In this document: piece by piece, positions 15,587-22,300 of the stretch | How positions within the stretch are numbered: the stretch's first letter is position 1 | How the letters are laid out: every line of letters starts with the position of its first letter | Assembly (NCBI GenBank): GCA_037968535.1 | Contig: JBBKVT010000375.1 | Coordinates: 1 to 28,776 of the forward strand | Direction of reading: 5' to 3' | From: JAHEAO01 sp037968535 | Lineage (GTDB): Bacteria > Pseudomonadota > Alphaproteobacteria > Rhodobacterales > Rhodobacteraceae | Length of the DNA: 28,776 nucleotides | Translations under genes and position numbers: made by a program | Notes under the pieces: model-generated | Databases searched by the model: none | The model's input: only the letters and a program-made list of their open reading frames with translations | What the model was told of the DNA's origin: nothing

Positions 15587-16198
15587 TCAGAGCAGCCGAT
15601 ACTCCTTGGCACGTTGAATCGCCTCGGATGTCGTGCGTGCCATGAGCCTTGTTCGCGCCGAGATGAGACGCGCCTTGAAAGCACTTTCGGATATGCCAAG
15701 CTTGGCAGCAGCGGCTGCGTGACGGTCCCCGTCCGCGATGCACCGGAGGGCCTGAACCTGGGCGAGAGTCAACTCGGTCGGAGGCTCCGAGATCTCATGC
15801 AATGCAAGAATCAGGCCAAATGCTTTCTCAATCTCCAGATCGTCGAATTCGCGGTCAGCGCGCGCGATTCCGACAATTGTTCTTGATTGAATCGGGCCAC
15901 ATGCGAATGCAGCACCATAGATCAGGCCAAATTCAGCCGCCTGTCCCCAGATGTCGAAAGGGTCGGGGAGTTCTATTTCGCTCCACCTTGCGGTGCCCTC
16001 GCAACTTAATCCCCATGATATCATCGGATCGCGCAAACCGTATGCATTGACGGTATAATGCTCGGACCATTTCGGGTTGTAGGTGCTGACGGCAATCATT
16101 GGCGCCGCGAACCTGATATGAAGACCCGCAGCGAATCCCGCTGGCGCGCTATCTCCGAGCTGCTTGAACAGCAAGCTTATTTCCGGGCGTCTGGACAT
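15587..16198 (-). CDS. LuxR-type quorum-sensing regulator
   Basis: The 203-residue product has an autoinducer-binding domain (about 15-135) and a C-terminal LuxR helix-turn-helix (about 143-203). W44, Y48, D57, P58 and W72 have exactly the spacing of the ligand-contact residues W57, Y61, D70, P71 and W85 of TraR, so binding of an acyl-homoserine lactone is well supported. The helix-turn-helix is unusual at its start: the conserved glutamate of the LTxRE motif is absent (LTLAQVQAL). The start at 16198 has almost no Shine-Dalgarno. A candidate promoter places the transcription start at or near the ATG. It is divergent from a 59-codon gene. Confidence 0.9.
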   Translation of the reverse strand: MSRRPEISLLFKQLGDSAPAGFAAGLHIRFAAPMIAVSTYNPKWSEHYTVNAYGLRDPMISWGLSCEGTARWSEIELPDPFDIWGQAAEFGLIYGAAFACGPIQSRTIVGIARADREFDDLEIEKAFGLILALHEISEPPTELTLAQVQALRCIADGDRHAAAAAKLGISESAFKARLISARTRLMARTTSEAIQRAKEYRLL

Positions 16199-16203
16199 GT
16201 CTT

Positions 16204-16232
16204 TTTAGACAACTTGCGGTCCCCCCAGTCAA
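16204..16232 (-). promoter_or_regulatory. Candidate sigma-70 promoter of the luxR-type gene
   Basis: On the minus strand, TTGACT (16227-16232) is followed after 17 bases by TCTAAA (16204-16209). The -10 ends five bases before the luxR ATG, so the predicted mRNA begins at or next to the start codon. This agrees with the lack of a ribosome binding site. Confidence 0.45.
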
Positions 16233-16246
16233 CCTTAAATTGAGTA

Positions 16247-16256
16247 TTGAATTCAA
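16247..16256. promoter_or_regulatory. Palindrome between luxR and the divergent small gene
   Basis: TTGAATTCAA is a perfect ten-base palindrome centred about 53 bases upstream of the luxR start and 26 bases before the divergent ATG. It matches the core of the dyad before the synthase gene at nine of ten positions. It is a candidate site for the LuxR-type regulator. Confidence 0.5.
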
Positions 16257-16277
16257 GTATTTTGCAGGGAAAACCGG

Positions 16278-16457
16278 ATGTCATCGGACCAAGATCTTAT
16301 TACGAAAATCCTGCTGCTTCCCGAACAGAAGCGGGCCGATTTCCTGCAGTTTTTCGGCGTTTCGAAGATGACAAAGGACGAAATGAAGACGCTGGAAAGC
16401 AACCTGGCGGCATCTTTCGAGATGAAGAGCGTTCTTCGATCCGCAAAAGCGAATTAG
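16278..16457 (+). CDS. Small 59-residue protein of unknown function, divergent from luxR
   Basis: This short frame starts with ATG at 16278 after AGGGA (16266-16270) at good spacing and ends with TAG at 16455-16457, just before a strong terminator. The product begins MSSDQDLITKILLLPEQKRA and continues as a charged, probably helical chain (residues about 30-55 rich in K, E, M and L). It has no signal peptide, no membrane segment and no cysteine. I recognise no family. It shares a 79-base divergent control region with the luxR-type gene, including the TTGAATTCAA palindrome. Small partners that bind LuxR proteins (TraM-like) are known elsewhere; a similar role here is only a hypothesis. Confidence 0.6.
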   Translation: MSSDQDLITKILLLPEQKRADFLQFFGVSKMTKDEMKTLESNLAASFEMKSVLRSAKAN

Positions 16458-16471
16458 CCACCGATAAAATG

Positions 16472-16506
16472 AAAAGCCCCGCTGTGCGATGCGCAGCGGG
16501 GCTTTT
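16472..16506. terminator. Bidirectional intrinsic terminator
   Basis: A perfect 13-base-pair stem (16472-16484 with 16494-16506, core GCCCCGCTG) has a nine-base loop. It is flanked by AAAA on the left and TTTT on the right, so both strands read a GC stem followed by T's. It ends the 59-codon gene on the plus strand and rplQ on the minus strand. Confidence 0.9.
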
Positions 16507-16527
16507 GATTCTCGGCTTGAAGGGCGT

Positions 16528-16944
16528 CTAGTCTTCGGCGGATTCGGCTTCAATACGGGCGCGATCGCCGGCACCTTTGGCATCCACATCGCGATCGACA
16601 AACTCGATGATCGCCATCGGCGCCATGTCGCCGTAGCGGAACCCGGCCTTCAGCACGCGGACGTAGCCACCATTGCGCTCTTTGTAGCGCGGGCCAAGCA
16701 CCTCGAACAGTTTCGCCACATAGGCGTCCTGCTTCAGTTGCGATCCAGCCTGGCGGCGGGCGTGCAAATCGCCGCGTTTGCCAAGGGTCACGAGCTTTTC
16801 GATGATCCGACGCAGCTCTTTCGCCTTGGGCAGAGTGGTCTTGATCTGTTCGTGTTCAATCAGTGAACCGGCCATGTTCGCGAACAGCGCCTTGCGGTGT
16901 TCGTGGGTTCGGTTCAGCTTTCTGTAGCCGTTACCATGACGCAT
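16528..16944 (-). CDS. rplQ: 50S ribosomal protein L17
   Basis: L17 binds 23S rRNA in the large subunit. The 138-residue product begins MRHGNGYRKLNRTHEHRKALFANM, the diagnostic L17 N-terminus, and has the family's RYKERNGGYVRVLKAGFRYGDMAPMAIIEFV. The acidic tail (ARIEAESAED) is common in alphaproteobacteria. The start at 16944 follows AAGGAG; a reading from 17037 would add 31 foreign residues. It is last in the rpsM-rpsK-rpoA unit. The 172-base gap to rpoA contains a small GAAACC/GGTTTC hairpin and no clear promoter. Confidence 0.98.
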   Translation of the reverse strand: MRHGNGYRKLNRTHEHRKALFANMAGSLIEHEQIKTTLPKAKELRRIIEKLVTLGKRGDLHARRQAGSQLKQDAYVAKLFEVLGPRYKERNGGYVRVLKAGFRYGDMAPMAIIEFVDRDVDAKGAGDRARIEAESAED

Positions 16945-17116
16945 TTTGTTACTCCTTCGTTGCCCTCTACGGGCGGTTTTGCTTTGTCCGGCAGACTGTT
17001 GCGTGCAGCCTGCTCTCCTTGGGGCGGGATTGCCCAATGCGAAACCGAAAGGGTTTCACCGGTGACCGGCAGTCGACTTGTCCCGGATGGGCCAAGCCGA
17101 CGAAAGCCGGTTGTTC

Positions 17117-18133
17117 CTAGAACTGGTCTTCGAACTTCTTGGCCAGATCCTCGATGTTTTCCGGCGGCCATTCCTCGACATCCATGCCAAGGTGCAGACC
17201 CATTCCGGACAGCACTTCCTTGATCTCGTTCAGCGATTTGCGACCGAAGTTCGGGGTCCGAAGCATCTCGGCCTCGGTCTTCTGGATCAGATCGCCGATG
17301 TAGACGATGTTGTCGTTCTTCAGGCAGTTCGCCGAGCGCACCGAAAGTTCCAGCTCGTCGACTTTCTTCAGCAGCAGCGGGTTGAATTCCAGACCGTCCT
17401 CGTCGCTGTCCGCACGCGCCGATTCCGGCTCTTCGAAGTTCACGAAGATGTTCAGCTGGTCCTGCAGGATCCGCGCAGCATAGGCCACCGCGTCATCCGG
17501 CGTGATCGAGCCGTCGGTTTCCAGCTTCAGCGTCAGCTTGTCATAGTCCAGCACCTGACCTTCGCGGGTCGGCTGCACATCATAGCTGACCTTGCGCACC
17601 GGCGAATAGATCGCGTCGATCGGCATCAGGCCGATGGGCGCATCTTCCGGCCGGTTCTTGTCGGCCGCAACATAGCCCTTGCCGGTATTCACCGTCAGTT
17701 CCATGTACAGGTCCGCACCCTCGTCGAGGTGGCAGAGCACGTGATCCTTGTTCAGGATCTCGATGCCGGAGCTTTCCGAGATGTCACCCGCGGTGACGAC
17801 AGCCGGGCCCTTGACGGAGATGTTCAGGCGCTTCGGCCCGTCGACTTCCATCCGGATTGCGACGCCCTTCAGGTTCAGCACGATGTCGGTGACATCTTCG
17901 CGCACACCGGCGATCGAGGAAAATTCGTGCAGCACGTTGTCGATCTGCACGCTCGTGATAGCGGCACCTTGCAGCGACGACATCAGGATGCGGCGCAGCG
18001 CGTTGCCCAGCGTCAGACCAAAGCCGCGTTCCAGCGGTTCGGCGATCAGCGTGGCCTGACGCATCGGGTCATTGCCCGGCTTGACGTCCAGTTGCTGCGG
18101 TTTGATCAGTTCAGCCCAGTTTTTGTGGATCAT
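17117..18133 (-). CDS. rpoA: DNA-directed RNA polymerase subunit alpha
   Basis: The alpha subunit starts RNA polymerase assembly and contacts promoters and activators. The 338-residue protein has the N-terminal dimerisation domain (FGLTLGNALRRILMSSLQGAAIT, about 33-55) and a C-terminal domain (about 255-325). The DNA-contact helix reads RSANCLK, and TPNFGRKSLNEIKEVL forms the second contact helix. The length is normal. The 113-base gap to rpsK contains a GGCGC-rich imperfect hairpin but no clear promoter, so it is probably transcribed with rpsM and rpsK. Confidence 0.98.
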   Translation of the reverse strand: MIHKNWAELIKPQQLDVKPGNDPMRQATLIAEPLERGFGLTLGNALRRILMSSLQGAAITSVQIDNVLHEFSSIAGVREDVTDIVLNLKGVAIRMEVDGPKRLNISVKGPAVVTAGDISESSGIEILNKDHVLCHLDEGADLYMELTVNTGKGYVAADKNRPEDAPIGLMPIDAIYSPVRKVSYDVQPTREGQVLDYDKLTLKLETDGSITPDDAVAYAARILQDQLNIFVNFEEPESARADSDEDGLEFNPLLLKKVDELELSVRSANCLKNDNIVYIGDLIQKTEAEMLRTPNFGRKSLNEIKEVLSGMGLHLGMDVEEWPPENIEDLAKKFEDQF

Positions 18134-18246
18134 GCGAGTCTCCTCAATTCAAGTTCCCAGGCTCATGTCCGGAAGCGGGGAACACCCGAGGTAAAAATGA
18201 CGGCGCCGGGCCGCGCCAAGGCGCAACCCGAACGAAGGTGTTGTCG

Positions 18247-18636
18247 TTAGACGCGGCGGCGCTTTGGCGGGCGGCAACCGTTGTGGGCCATCGGGGTCAC
18301 ATCACGGATCGAAGTGATGTTAAGACCGACAGCAGCCAGGGCGCGAAGTGCCGATTCACGACCCGAACCGGGGCCCTGAACTTCGACTTCGATGGTCTTG
18401 ACGCCATGTTCCTGGGCTTTCCTGGCCACATCCTCTGCAGCCATCTGGGCCGCGTAAGGGGTGGATTTCCGAGAACCCTTGAAACCCATTGTTCCGGCCG
18501 AAGACCATGCAATCGCATTGCCCTGCACGTCCGAAATCAGGATCTTGGTGTTGTTGAACGACGAGTTCACATGCGCCACGCCGGCGGCGATGTTCTTGCG
18601 CTCTTTGCGCTTGGTGCGGACTTTTTCGCGTGCCAT
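18247..18636 (-). CDS. rpsK: 30S ribosomal protein S11
   Basis: S11 forms part of the 30S platform near the mRNA exit. The 129-residue product has the family core GVAHVNSSFNNTKILISDVQGNAIAWSSAG and the C-terminal GLNITSIRDVTPMAHNGCRPPKRRRV. It starts 12 bases after rpsM. Confidence 0.98.
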   Translation of the reverse strand: MAREKVRTKRKERKNIAAGVAHVNSSFNNTKILISDVQGNAIAWSSAGTMGFKGSRKSTPYAAQMAAEDVARKAQEHGVKTIEVEVQGPGSGRESALRALAAVGLNITSIRDVTPMAHNGCRPPKRRRV

Positions 18637-18648
18637 TGATCAGTCCCC

Positions 18649-19017
18649 CTATTTCTTCTTGCCGGCAATGGCCTTTGCGGGGCCTTTGCGGGTGCGAGCG
18701 TTGGTATGGGTGCGCTGACCGCGGACGGGCAGGTTGCGACGATGACGCAGGCCGCGGTAACAGCCAAGATCCATCAGACGCTTGATGTTCATCTGGGTTT
18801 CACGGCGCAGGTCACCTTCGACGGTGACATTGGCGTCGATATGCTCGCGGATTGCCAGAACCTCGGCGTCGGACAGTTCGTTGACCCGGCGGGCCTTGTC
18901 GATGCCGACGGCTTCGCAGATGCTTTTGGCAACCGAGGGGCCGATTCCGGTGATATAGGTAAGGGCGATTGGAACCCGCTTTGCAGTCGGGATGTTCACG
19001 CCGGCGATACGTGCCAC
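18649..19017 (-). CDS. rpsM: 30S ribosomal protein S13
   Basis: S13 lies in the 30S head and contacts the P-site tRNA and the 50S subunit. The 122-residue product reads MARIAGVNIPTAKRVPIALTYI, with the helix-two-turn-helix region and the GCYRGLRHRRNLPVRGQRTHTNARTRKG tail that touches tRNA. The ribosome binding site is AAAGGAAA. It is the first gene of the rpsM-rpsK-rpoA-rplQ unit and is preceded by a 289-base gap with a candidate promoter and several hairpins. Confidence 0.98.
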   Translation of the reverse strand: MARIAGVNIPTAKRVPIALTYITGIGPSVAKSICEAVGIDKARRVNELSDAEVLAIREHIDANVTVEGDLRRETQMNIKRLMDLGCYRGLRHRRNLPVRGQRTHTNARTRKGPAKAIAGKKK

Positions 19018-19038
19018 GTTAGCTTTCCTTTTCGTTGC

Positions 19039-19101
19039 GGTTCCGTAGTTCCGGAACCTTTTTTCACAACGTCAAGCCCGCGGGGATTTTCACCTGCGGG
19101 C
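19039..19101 (-). promoter_or_regulatory. Structured 5' leader of rpsM
   Basis: Two hairpins lie just upstream of the rpsM ribosome binding site. One pairs GGTTCCG (19039-19045) with CGGAACC (19052-19058); the other pairs GCCCGC (19076-19081) with GCGGGC (19096-19101). In E. coli the mRNA before S13 folds into a pseudoknot bound by S4; whether this leader has a similar role is unknown. Confidence 0.4.
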
Positions 19102-19173
19102 CACGCTGAATTCAGTCTGGTATGAAAAGGGCGCGACCCCGGTTTTCACACCGATTCCCGTTCGGGATGCGGT

Positions 19174-19202
19174 GCAATACGGGGTTCTGCCGGTAGGGTC
19201 AA
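19174..19202 (-). promoter_or_regulatory. Candidate sigma-70 promoter of the rpsM operon
   Basis: TTGACC (19197-19202, minus strand) and TATTGC (19174-19179) are separated by 17 bases. The predicted start of transcription is near 19167, giving a leader of about 150 bases before rpsM. Confidence 0.45.
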
Positions 19203-19225
19203 GACCTCTGAACCGATTAGAGCGA

Positions 19226-19285
19226 GATGACTTTTCAAAGACGGAAAATCATCGGAATTCGCCCGGTCCTGGGGTGAATTCCGAT
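19226..19285. terminator. Two adjacent inverted repeats after adk, possible terminator
   Basis: The longer hairpin (19251-19264 with 19272-19285) has 14 pairs including one G-T, around core ATCGGAATTC, and starts 22 bases past the adk stop. On the minus strand it is followed by GATGATTTTCC. The second, GATGACTTTTC (19226-19236) with GAAAATCATC (19244-19253), overlaps it by three bases. Together they may end the rplO-secY-adk transcript. The compound dyad may instead be a dispersed intergenic repeat. Confidence 0.45.
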
Positions 19286-19306
19286 TCAGTTGGAAGGGAT
19301 CCTGCT

Positions 19307-19948
19307 TCAGTCCAGAACCTCTGAGATAGACGCCGCGACCTTGTCAATCTCGGCCAGGCCATTCACCGAATTCAACTTGCCCTTGGCATAGTAGTAGCCG
19401 ATCAGCGGCGAGGTCTTCTTGTAGTATTCCATCAGCCGGGTGCGCAGGCTTTCGGCATTGTCATCGGCGCGGCGGCGCATGTCCTTGGCACCGCAGATAT
19501 CGCAGGTGCCCTTGACCTTCGGCCGCTTGGTCGCGTCGTGATACACCTCGCCGCAATTGCCGCAGGTGAAGCGGCCAGAGATCCGCTTGACCAGCGCCTC
19601 GTCATCGACGCGCAACTCGATCACGCTGTCCAGATGGGCGTTGAACTTGGCCAGCAGGTCACCCAGCGCATCGGCCTGCGCCAGCGTGCGCGGGAAGCCG
19701 TCGAAGATGAAGCCGCCGGCGTTCTCGCCAGCCAGCTTTTCCTCGATCAGGCCGATCACGATCTCATCGGTCACCAGCTCGCCCGCATCCATCACCGCGG
19801 CCACGCGCTTGCCCATTTCCGTGCCCGATTTGCGAGCATCGCGCAGCATGTCGCCGGTCGAAAGCTGGATCATGTTCCGCTCGTCCACCAGACGGCGGGC
19901 TTGCGTTCCCTTGCCTGCCCCCGGTGGTCCGAGGAGGATGATGTTCAT
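19307..19948 (-). CDS. adk: Adenylate kinase (zinc-LID type)
   Basis: This enzyme catalyses ATP + AMP to 2 ADP. The 213-residue long-form enzyme has the P-loop GPPGAGKGTQ (residues 7-16), the AMP-binding segment STGDMLR, and DGFPRT. The LID domain contains four cysteines (CGNC and CDIC), which bind zinc in this subtype; E. coli Adk lacks them. It overlaps the secY stop by ATGA (19945-19948). Position after secY is common. Confidence 0.97.
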   Translation of the reverse strand: MNIILLGPPGAGKGTQARRLVDERNMIQLSTGDMLRDARKSGTEMGKRVAAVMDAGELVTDEIVIGLIEEKLAGENAGGFIFDGFPRTLAQADALGDLLAKFNAHLDSVIELRVDDEALVKRISGRFTCGNCGEVYHDATKRPKVKGTCDICGAKDMRRRADDNAESLRTRLMEYYKKTSPLIGYYYAKGKLNSVNGLAEIDKVAASISEVLD

Positions 19949-21300
19949 CGTCTTGACGTCCCCTTCTTACTGCGCTTCTTGCCGCGCAGCTGCGAGCGTT
20001 CGATCAGGCCCTCGTACTGATGCGCCAGCAGGTGCGACTGGACCTGCTGGATCGTGTCCATCGTGACGGACACGACGATCAGCACGGACGTGCCGCCGAA
20101 ATAGAACGGGATCGCAAGTTGGGACCGCAGAATTTCCGGAAGCAGACAAACCGCTGCCAGGTAGGTCGAACCAAGCACCAGCAGGCGGGTCACGACATAG
20201 TCGAGATATTCCTCGGTCTTCTTGCCGGGGCGGATGCCGGGCACAAAGCCGTTCTGATTCTTCAGATTGTCTGCGACGTCGTCGGTCTTGAACGACACGT
20301 TGAACGTATAGAAGAACGTGAAGAAGATGATCATGCCTGCGAAGAAAGCGAGATATAGCGGCTGCCCGGGGCCAAAATAAGCCAGAATGGTAGACATGAC
20401 CGGGCCGGTCTGCTGGCCGCTGAACGTGGCCAGCGTGGTTGGCAAAAGCAGCAGCGACGAGGCGAAGATTGCCGGAATGACGCCGGCAGGGTTGACCTTG
20501 ACCGGCAGATGGCTCGACCCACCGTCATAAACCTTCATCCCGACCTGGCGGCGCGGATACTGGATGTGGATCTTGCGCAGCGCGCGTTCCATGAACACCA
20601 CGAAGGCGATCACCGCGATGACCATCACGATCACGCCGATAATCACGGCGGGGCTGATCGCACCGGACCGACCGCTCGCGAAAAACTGTGCCAGCGCAAG
20701 CGGCAGTTCGGCAATGATGCCAACGAAAATGATCAGGCTGATGCCGTTGCCGATGCCGCGCTGGGTGATCTGCTCGCCCAGCCACATCAGGAACATCGTG
20801 CCGCCCACCAGCGTGATGATGCAGCCGATGCGGAAGAACCAGCCCGGATCGGTGGCCAGATCGCCGGCCTCGAGGCTGGCGGCCAGCGCATAGGCCTGGA
20901 AGGTCGCCAGAAACACCGTGCCGTAGCGGGTATACTGGTTGATCTTCTTGCGCCCCTGCTCGCCCTCTTTCTTCAACTGCTCGAGTGCCGGAACCATCGC
21001 GGTCATCAGCTGGATGATGATCGAGGCCGAGATATACGGCATGATCCCCAGCGCAAAGATCCCCATCCGGCTGATCGCACCGCCGGTGAACATGTTCAGG
21101 ATACCACCGATGCCGGTCGTGGCCTGATCCATGAACTGCCGCAGCGCCAGACCGTCGATGCCGGGAACCGGGATGTAGGTGCCAAGGCGATAGACGATCA
21201 GAAGGCCGAGCGTGAAGAAGATGCGCTGACGCAGCTCGGTCGCTTTGCCAAGCGCGCCCCAGCTCATGTTTGCGGCCATTTGTTCTGCTGCGGATGCCAT
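19945..21300 (-). CDS. secY: Protein translocase subunit SecY
   Basis: SecY is the channel of the Sec translocon through which proteins cross or enter the inner membrane. The 451-residue product has ten hydrophobic segments. It starts with MASAAEQMAANMSWGALGKATELRQRI and includes the early RLGTYIPVPGID stretch, the plug-region GGAISRMGIFALGIMPYISASIIIQL, the loop QFPRRQ-like YPRRQVGMK, and a basic C-terminus GKKRSKKGTSRR. It follows rplO after a 106-base gap with a strong hairpin and is coupled to adk. Confidence 0.98.
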   Translation of the reverse strand: MASAAEQMAANMSWGALGKATELRQRIFFTLGLLIVYRLGTYIPVPGIDGLALRQFMDQATTGIGGILNMFTGGAISRMGIFALGIMPYISASIIIQLMTAMVPALEQLKKEGEQGRKKINQYTRYGTVFLATFQAYALAASLEAGDLATDPGWFFRIGCIITLVGGTMFLMWLGEQITQRGIGNGISLIIFVGIIAELPLALAQFFASGRSGAISPAVIIGVIVMVIAVIAFVVFMERALRKIHIQYPRRQVGMKVYDGGSSHLPVKVNPAGVIPAIFASSLLLLPTTLATFSGQQTGPVMSTILAYFGPGQPLYLAFFAGMIIFFTFFYTFNVSFKTDDVADNLKNQNGFVPGIRPGKKTEEYLDYVVTRLLVLGSTYLAAVCLLPEILRSQLAIPFYFGGTSVLIVVSVTMDTIQQVQSHLLAHQYEGLIERSQLRGKKRSKKGTSRR

Positions 21301-21324
21301 GCGGGGTTCTCTCTATTGCAATAA

Positions 21325-21354
21325 CGCCGCCGAACCGTTTTCCGGTCGGCGGCG
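21325..21354 (-). other. Intercistronic hairpin between rplO and secY
   Basis: Nine bases CGCCGCCGA (21325-21333, plus strand) pair perfectly with TCGGCGGCG (21346-21354), with three more inner pairs and a one-base bulge. No T run follows on the minus strand. It may adjust secY expression relative to rplO or act as an RNA processing site. Confidence 0.55.
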
Positions 21355-21406
21355 CCATGAAAACTTAACGGATGATGTAAGCGGCCATCAGGCCACCCAC
21401 AACCCT

Positions 21407-21880
21407 TTATTCAGCCGCCGACGCAGTCGTGACCGTCAGCGAACCGCCGGCCTTCTCGACCGCTTCCACCGCCGATTTCGACGCACCGGTGACAGCGATC
21501 TTGACCTTGGCGGTGAACTCGCCCTTGGCCAGCACGCGGATACCGTCGAGCTTGCGGCGCACGATGCCGGTCTCGATCAGCACATCCTCAGTGATGTCCT
21601 TCTTGATATCCAGCTTCTTGGCGTCGATGAATTTTTGCAGCAGGCCAAGGTTCACCACCGCGAATTTCTTCTGGTTCGGCTTGTTGAAGCCGCGCTTCGG
21701 CAGACGCTGGTAAAGCGGCATCTGGCCGCCCTCGTAGGCCTTGATCGCCACGCCGGAACGGGATTTCTGACCCTTGATACCACGGCCAGCGGTCTTGCCC
21801 TTGCCCGAACCCGGACCCCGGCCAACGCGCATCCGCCGTTTGGTGGCGCCTTCGTTATCGGCTAATTCATGCAGTTTCAT
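21407..21880 (-). CDS. rplO: 50S ribosomal protein L15
   Basis: L15 is a large-subunit assembly protein. The 157-residue product begins MKLHELADNEGATKRRMRVGRG and contains the glycine-rich GSGKGKTAGRGIKGQKSRSG and the GGQMPLYQRLPKRGF segment. AAGGAG precedes the ATG at 21880, so the longer reading from 21970 is rejected. It normally follows rpmD directly; here it is about 2.5 kb away and has its own candidate promoter. Confidence 0.97.
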   Translation of the reverse strand: MKLHELADNEGATKRRMRVGRGPGSGKGKTAGRGIKGQKSRSGVAIKAYEGGQMPLYQRLPKRGFNKPNQKKFAVVNLGLLQKFIDAKKLDIKKDITEDVLIETGIVRRKLDGIRVLAKGEFTAKVKIAVTGASKSAVEAVEKAGGSLTVTTASAAE

Positions 21881-22300
21881 GTCGCTTCTCCTTTGCCGGA
21901 TATGACCCCCAGCGACGGGAGCGGCCAACCACGGCGTTTCTTCATTGATTCTGAGGCCCGAGAGGACCACCGGGGGCGTATAGGCGAAGGTGGGGTGGGG
22001 ATCAAGGGGGAGTGGCTTTTGCCGCAGCGCGCAGGGCTGAACCTACGCTACGCGCGGAACGGCGGCACTAAGCCTTTAGCTACACGTCAGTTCCGAGTGA
22101 TGCACCAGTCTTGGAAAGTTGCATGCGGCCACTGGTTGCGAACGACCCTTTGGGTTCCCGTTGGCCACCAGCCTCTGAAATCATCGTCACGCTGGAAAAA
22201 AGGGAACTCATGCACTAACATTCAAATCAGACTCCGTAAGTCGGGTTGCTCAGCGGCTTTGGTTTTTGCAGTTCGGCATCCAGATTGGAAATGTCAGATC
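21881..22300. other. 420-base gene-free divergent region with the rplO promoter
   Basis: This gap between rplO and the divergent exported-protein gene contains the candidate rplO promoter at 21977-22005. A plus-strand frame stays open through it, in phase with the 22301 gene, but its translation lacks any family character and it overlaps rplO. No RNA gene was recognised. Confidence 0.6.
21977..22005 (-). promoter_or_regulatory. Candidate sigma-70 promoter of rplO-secY-adk
   Basis: TTGATC (22000-22005, minus strand) and TATACG (21977-21982) are separated by 17 bases. The predicted transcript starts near 21970, about 90 bases before rplO. The -10 and its surroundings closely resemble the promoter found upstream of rpmC. 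Confidence 0.6.

Noticed and set aside
15540..15743. Longer start for the LuxI-type gene
   Set aside because: The extension lies inside luxR and lacks a ribosome binding site, while GGAGG fits the ATG at 15539 exactly.
19039..19064. Plus-strand hairpin followed by six T's, like an intrinsic terminator
   Set aside because: No plus-strand gene reads into it; it is more simply part of the minus-strand rpsM leader, though it could stop antisense transcripts.
19140..19180. Stretch resembling the 5S rRNA loop (CATCCCGAAC)
   Set aside because: Only about ten bases match, flanking 5S helices are missing, and the context is a ribosomal protein leader.
14928..22190. Shared 15-base string CACCAGCCTCTGAAA at about 14930 and 22170
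   Set aside because: A short exact match without extended similarity or shared context; probably chance in 29 kb of GC-rich DNA.
21869..22300. Extension of the exported-protein frame upstream to 21869
   Set aside because: The extra 144 residues overlap rplO, have no family character, and would bury the clear signal peptide that begins at 22301.
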